Part shown: piece after piece, positions 7,881 through 10,394 of the stretch
Position numbering within the stretch: the stretch's first letter is position 1
How the letters are laid out: the number at the start of each line of letters is the position of its first letter
Origin: an uncultured Clostridia bacterium
GTDB lineage: Bacteria; Bacillota; Clostridia; UBA1381
Direction: 5' to 3'
Length of the DNA stretch: 10,394 bases
NCBI GenBank assembly: GCA_944391255.1
Contig: CALXSW010000142.1
Span: forward strand, 1 to 10,394
Translations under genes and position numbers: made by a program
The notes under the pieces: model-generated
Database searches by the model: none
Told to the model about the DNA's origin: nothing
Seen by the model: the letters and a program-made list of their open reading frames with translations, nothing else

Positions 7881-8103
7881 AGTTTTATATTGCCTCCTGT
7901 TTTTATTTTATATTCACCGCTTTTTCGCGGCATAATGTATATATCCAAGACCATACGGTCGTTACTGTTCATATAAAAAATAAATCACTATTGTTATACC
8001 CGGAAGCTGCAATGCGCCAAAGCGAAAGCCGTCATCGCAAAGAAGCTCCCTTGGTATATAAGGGGAACAGACATGCTGCTCCCCTATTCATCAGAATATG
8101 CAA
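7881..8103 (-). other. acpP-fabF intergenic region
   Basis: This 223-nt gap holds no convincing open frame. It contains the hairpin just after acpP (8061-8085), an imperfect 12-bp palindrome GACCATACGGTC (7949-7960), a small CCGC/GCGG hairpin (7917-7930) and the fabF Shine-Dalgarno CCTCCT (7893-7898, plus-strand reading). The minus strand between 7931 and 7945 is AT-rich and -10-like, but no matching -35 hexamer was found, so a fabF promoter is possible but not supported. Confidence 0.5.
8061..8085 (-). repeat. Hairpin immediately downstream of acpP
   Basis: On the minus strand AGGGGAGCA and TGTTCCCCT form a 9-bp stem (one G-U pair) around a 7-nt loop, starting 18 nt after the acpP stop. The sequence after the stem is TATATACC, not a T-run, so intrinsic termination would be weak at best. 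Protection of the acpP 3' end from exonucleases, or a processing site, is an alternative role. Confidence 0.75.
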
Positions 8104-8334
8104 TTACGCATTTTCCTTAATATAGTTTACAGCGTCACCAACTGTACGGATCTTCTCTGCTTCTTCATCAGGGATCTCAATATCAAATTCTGTTTCAAGA
8201 CCCATGATAAGCTCAACGATATCCAATGAATCAGCGCCAAGATCATCAACAAATGATGCGTCCATTGTTACAGCAGACTCATCTGCACCCAACTGATCAA
8301 CGATGACTTCCTTTACTCTATCGAATTCTTCCAT
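8104..8334 (-). CDS. acpP: Acyl carrier protein
   Basis: ACP carries malonyl and growing acyl chains on a 4'-phosphopantetheine arm between the fatty acid synthesis enzymes and to acyltransferases. The 76-residue, strongly acidic protein is the usual size. Ser36 in the motif GADSLDIVE (33-41) is the attachment site, followed by the acidic helix II (ELIMGLETEFDIEIPDEEAE) that docks partner enzymes. The ATG at 8332-8334 is chosen because AAGGAGGT (8343-8350) is 8 nt upstream and the N-terminus MEEFDRVKEVI fits the family. The frame stays open upstream to 8418, but that stretch is leader sequence with palindromes. The strong ribosome binding site and flanking hairpins fit the high ACP level cells need. 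It lies between fabG and fabF, all fatty acid synthesis genes. Confidence 0.96.
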   Translation of the reverse strand: MEEFDRVKEVIVDQLGADESAVTMDASFVDDLGADSLDIVELIMGLETEFDIEIPDEEAEKIRTVGDAVNYIKENA

Positions 8335-8362
8335 TCTCAAGTACCTCCTTTCAAAGTGTGTC

Positions 8363-8390
8363 ATATTCTTTTCCTGCAGGAAAATAATAT
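8363..8390. repeat. 28-bp near-perfect palindrome before the acpP ribosome binding site
   Basis: The core TTTTCCTGCAGGAAAA (8369-8384) is a perfect 16-bp palindrome. After a single mismatch pair (8368/8385) the symmetry continues through ATATT (8363-8367) and AATAT (8386-8390), so 26 of 28 positions are symmetric. It could be a DNA operator or an RNA hairpin with a UGCA loop about 12 nt before the acpP Shine-Dalgarno. Confidence 0.85.
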
Positions 8391-8403
8391 TATTTATAAT
8401 GAA

Positions 8404-8443
8404 TCCCATAAGAAACACATCATATGATGCCTCTTATCGGGGA
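8404..8443. repeat. 40-nt compound inverted repeat in the acpP leader
   Basis: The perfect 12-bp palindrome CATCATATGATG (8418-8429) is nested inside a second pair of arms, ATAAGA (8408-8413) with TCTTAT (8432-8437), and an outer pair TCCC (8404-8407) with GGGA (8440-8443). Small internal loops separate the three helices. Confidence 0.65.
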
Positions 8444-8460
8444 ACATTAACTTGTTTTTT

Positions 8461-8484
8461 ATAATGACTCTATTAGAGTATTAT
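8461..8484. repeat. 24-nt inverted repeat 14 nt after fabG
   Basis: ACTCTA and TAGAGT flank a single central T (8467-8479), and with one bulged G (8466) the pairing extends through ATAAT (8461-8465) and ATTAT (8480-8484), giving 11 pairs. The minus-strand transcript continues with As rather than Us, so it is not a terminator in the operon direction. It may be an operator or RNA stability element. Confidence 0.7.
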
Positions 8485-8497
8485 CTAAATATCAGGC

Positions 8498-9238
8498 TTA
8501 CATTACCAATCCGCCGTCTACGCAGATGACCTGACCGGTTATGTATGATGACATATCTGACGCGAGGAATGCCACTGTGTCAGCGATATTATCGACTGAG
8601 CCGAAACGGCCGAGCGGTATAGCGTCATAATATGATTTCTTTACATCGTCTGAGAGCTTGTCTGTCATAGCTGACTGGATAAATCCAGGAGCTACGGCGT
8701 TACAGCGTATTCCTCTTGATGAAAATTCCTTTGCTGTAGTCTTTGTGAGCGCGATAAGACCGCCCTTTGACGCTGAGTAGTTAGCCTGACCGGCATTTCC
8801 CATAACGCCTACTACAGACGCGATATTTATTATAGAACCTGATTTCTTCTTCATCATAGGACGAACAACTGTCTTTGTGCAGTTGAACGCGCCCTTGAGG
8901 TTGATGTCCATAACGAGATCCCAGTCCTCCTCAGTCATTCTGAGCATAAGACCGTCACGCGTTACACCGGCATTGTTTACGAATATATCAACACCGCCAA
9001 ATTCCTTTACAGCGCCGTCTACAAGCGCCTTTACATCATCTATATTTCTAACATCGCCCTTTATGCAGATCGAGCCTACACCCATAGCCTTTATCTCTTC
9101 GCAAGTAGCATCAGCGTCTGTTGACTGAACGATATCGTTTATAACTATATTCGCGCCGTATGAAGCGAGCTTCATCGCGATAGCCTTGCCTATGCCTCTT
9201 CCTGAACCTGTTATGATAGCTGTTTTTCCCTTTAGCAT
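8498..9238 (-). CDS. fabG: 3-oxoacyl-[acyl-carrier-protein] reductase
   Basis: FabG reduces 3-oxoacyl-ACP to (R)-3-hydroxyacyl-ACP with NADPH, the first reduction of each elongation cycle. It is a 246-residue classical short-chain dehydrogenase with a Rossmann fold. Visible are TGSGRGIG at 10-17 (cofactor binding), NNAG at 88-91, Asn113, and the catalytic Ser141, Tyr154 and Lys158 (YSASK). The C-terminus ITGQVICVDGGLVM is typical of FabG. The ATG at 9236-9238 is chosen because AAGGAAG lies 6 nt upstream and MLKGKTAIITG matches the normal FabG start. A second in-frame ATG at 9254-9256 overlaps the fabD stop as TAATG and would add six residues; it lacks a good Shine-Dalgarno but could act by coupling. 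Many short-chain dehydrogenases look alike, but the fab context makes the assignment firm. Confidence 0.95.
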   Translation of the reverse strand: MLKGKTAIITGSGRGIGKAIAMKLASYGANIVINDIVQSTDADATCEEIKAMGVGSICIKGDVRNIDDVKALVDGAVKEFGGVDIFVNNAGVTRDGLMLRMTEEDWDLVMDINLKGAFNCTKTVVRPMMKKKSGSIINIASVVGVMGNAGQANYSASKGGLIALTKTTAKEFSSRGIRCNAVAPGFIQSAMTDKLSDDVKKSYYDAIPLGRFGSVDNIADTVAFLASDMSSYITGQVICVDGGLVM

Positions 9239-9255
9239 TTCCGTCTTCCTTTCCA

Positions 9256-10191
9256 TTACATACCAAGACCTTCAAGCGTCTTTTCAAGTGACGCCATGTC
9301 TTCAACATTGAATACCTTCATCGTTTTGTCTATCTTCTTCATGAAGCCTGAAAGAGTCTTGCCCGGGCCTACTTCTATAAATGTGTCAACTCCATCAGCG
9401 ATCATTTTTCTGATCGTATCTTCCCAAAGCACTGAATTTGAAACCTGCTTCTTAAGGAGCGGCTTTATGTCGTCCTTAGACGCCACATAATCGGCTGTGA
9501 CGTTTGTTATTACAGGGATCTGCATATCATGTACCTCAACGTTCTCCATTTCAGCGGCGAGCTTTTCACCCGCGCCTGTGAGGAGCGCGCAGTGGAACGG
9601 AGCTGAAACAGGGAGCATCATAGCTCTCTTAGCGCCCATCTCCTTCGCGATCTCGCAGCATTTTTCAACAGCTGCGACCTCGCCTGATACAACTATCTGT
9701 CCAGGGCAGTTAAAGTTCGCGCCTGTGCATATGCCTATCTCTGATGCCTTTTTGCACGCTTCTCTTACCTGATCAGCTGAAAGCGCTATTATAGCCGCCA
9801 TAGCGCCCTTGCCCACCGGAACTTCCTCCTGCATGAACTTTCCGCGCTTTCTTACGAGCTTTACAGCGTCAGCAAAATCGAGAGAGCCTGACGCAACGTG
9901 AGCTGAATACTCACCAAGGCTCAGACCTGCAACAACGTCCGGCTTAACGCCCTTTTCTTCAAGGACTCTAAGCGCCGCAACGCTCATTGTAACTATTGTA
10001 GGCTGTGTATTTTCAGTGATCATAAGAGTTTCCTTATCACCATTGAATATCATATCCTTTATATCAAATCCGAGAGCTGCTGACGCTTCTTCAAAAACGG
10101 CGTTAGCGCACTCAAAATTTTCGGCAAGCTCCTTGCCCATTCCCGGCGCCTGAGCGCCCTGACCTGCGAATAAAAATGCAATCTTTCCCAT
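9256..10191 (-). CDS. fabD: Malonyl-CoA:ACP transacylase
   Basis: FabD transfers malonate from CoA to ACP, supplying the extender unit for all rounds of fatty acid synthesis. The 311-residue protein has the acyltransferase fold: GQGAQ at 10-14 (oxyanion loop), catalytic Ser91 in GLSLGEY at 89-95, Arg116, which binds the malonyl carboxylate, and His200 in SAPFH. Ser91, Arg116 and His200 lie one residue from E. coli FabD Ser92, Arg117 and His201. GLSLGEY replaces the GHSLGEY seen in many homologues, a variant I recall as common in Gram-positive FabD. The ATG at 10189-10191 is chosen for GGAGGAG (10202-10208) 10 nt upstream and the family start MGKIAFLFAGQGAQ. The frame extends upstream in phase to an ATG at 10270-10272. 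The fabD stop touches the next frame, so fabD and fabG are probably co-translated. Confidence 0.96.
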   Translation of the reverse strand: MGKIAFLFAGQGAQAPGMGKELAENFECANAVFEEASAALGFDIKDMIFNGDKETLMITENTQPTIVTMSVAALRVLEEKGVKPDVVAGLSLGEYSAHVASGSLDFADAVKLVRKRGKFMQEEVPVGKGAMAAIIALSADQVREACKKASEIGICTGANFNCPGQIVVSGEVAAVEKCCEIAKEMGAKRAMMLPVSAPFHCALLTGAGEKLAAEMENVEVHDMQIPVITNVTADYVASKDDIKPLLKKQVSNSVLWEDTIRKMIADGVDTFIEVGPGKTLSGFMKKIDKTMKVFNVEDMASLEKTLEGLGM

Positions 10192-10295
10192 TTGTTTTAT
10201 TCTCCTCCGCAACCCACGCGCCGCGCCTGTATCGATATGACGCTTCACACGGGCATACAAACTTATGACCATTAATTCCTTTCACAAAACCAAGT
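10192..10295 (-). other. fabD leader region
   Basis: About 100 nt lie between the right-edge inverted repeat and fabD. They contain the fabD Shine-Dalgarno and an in-frame upstream ATG (10270-10272) that has its own AAAGGAA 5 nt before it. No clear -35/-10 pair and no FapR-type operator was recognised, although a promoter for the cluster would be expected here or just upstream. Confidence 0.45.
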
Positions 10296-10394
10296 TTGAA
10301 TTAAAACCGTTCAGATCGTGCGAGAGCGTGAACGAGGCTGTACTTTGTGTACGCGAGTGAGCGCTCCCGTGCGAGATGGGCGGTTTTTATTCAA
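10296..10394. repeat. Long imperfect inverted repeat upstream of fabD (terminator-like or dispersed repeat)
   Basis: TTGAATTAAAACCG (10296-10309) and CGGTTTTTATTCAA (10381-10394) are complementary at 13 of 14 positions. The right arm touches the window edge, so the element may be longer. The interior adds further pairing (GAGCG with CGCTC, and a central GTAC-TTTGT-GTAC hairpin) and contains CGTGCGAGA twice in direct orientation. Each outer arm places a T-run after the stem when read outward, as in a bidirectional intrinsic terminator. It probably ends an upstream gene outside the window, or belongs to a dispersed palindromic repeat family. Confidence 0.65.

Larger units (their letters stand above)
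8335..8497 (-). other. acpP leader with three consecutive inverted repeats
   Basis: The 163 nt between fabG and acpP contain no gene. They are AT-rich and hold three separate inverted repeats, at 8461-8484, 8404-8443 and 8363-8390, and then the acpP Shine-Dalgarno at 8343-8350. A weak promoter-like pair on the minus strand, TTTAGA (8484-8489) and CATTAT (8461-8466) with a 17-nt spacer, surrounds the first palindrome. Each hexamer matches consensus at only 4 of 6 positions, so this is tentative. Confidence 0.6.

Noticed and set aside
8335..8418. Extended acyl carrier protein start at 8416-8418
   Set aside because: It would add 28 unrelated residues and places coding sequence over the palindromes. 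The ATG at 8332-8334 has an ideal Shine-Dalgarno and gives a normal ACP.
10293..10310. Possible FabT-like operator (AGTTTGA half site before fabD)
   Set aside because: Only one half site matches the palindrome I remember for FabT; the other half does not. It also lies within the arm of the large inverted repeat, which explains the sequence better.
1..10394. tRNA, rRNA, CRISPR, insertion sequence, phage or defence genes
   Set aside because: No cloverleaf, rRNA-like segment, regularly spaced repeat array, transposase or defence-type domain was seen. All complete genes except the radical SAM protein are well known housekeeping genes.

Overview
The window looks like core chromosome from a low-to-mid GC Gram-positive bacterium, most likely a member of the Clostridia (Bacillota). 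The evidence is the Bacillota-type order rnc-smc-ftsY, strong AGGAGG-type ribosome binding sites, a TTG start on smc, a full-length SMC rather than MukB, a short FtsY without a long acidic N-terminal domain, and frequent ATA isoleucine codons. Lineage below class level cannot be judged from the sequence alone. Every gene lies on the minus strand, so the transcription order runs from high to low coordinates.

Layout in transcription order. Bases 10296-10394 hold a long imperfect inverted repeat, followed by a leader of about 100 nt. The type II fatty acid synthesis genes come next: fabD (malonyl-CoA:ACP transacylase), fabG (3-oxoacyl-ACP reductase), acpP (acyl carrier protein) and fabF (3-oxoacyl-ACP synthase II). 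Then come rnc (RNase III), an Elp3-like radical SAM gene, smc (chromosome condensation ATPase) and ftsY (SRP receptor GTPase). The window ends inside the 5' part of a gene for a single-pass membrane protein of unknown function.

fabD/fabG, rnc/radical SAM and radical SAM/smc overlap or touch, smc and ftsY are 38 nt apart, and ftsY and the last gene are 8 nt apart. This suggests co-transcription, at least within each block. The larger gaps are fabG-acpP (163 nt), acpP-fabF (223 nt) and fabF-rnc (174 nt). No canonical hairpin-plus-T-run terminator was seen between genes, and no gene-free stretch exceeds 300 nt.

FabD loads malonate on the ACP made by acpP, FabF condenses it with the growing acyl chain, and FabG reduces the product. 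FabH, the enoyl reductase, the dehydratase and acetyl-CoA carboxylase are not in the window. RNase III, SMC and FtsY are the usual conserved neighbours of acpP in this phylum, although fabF here sits between acpP and rnc.

The protein content is housekeeping and I found no new enzymatic system. What merits a second look is the RNA and DNA structure between genes: three consecutive inverted repeats in the acpP leader, a 9-bp hairpin just after acpP, a perfect 13-bp hairpin directly before the rnc ribosome binding site, and the repeat-like element at the right edge. Hairpins on both sides of acpP and in front of rnc, within one gene cluster, suggest post-transcriptional control of ACP dosage, possibly by RNase III. 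That is a hypothesis, not a demonstrated system.
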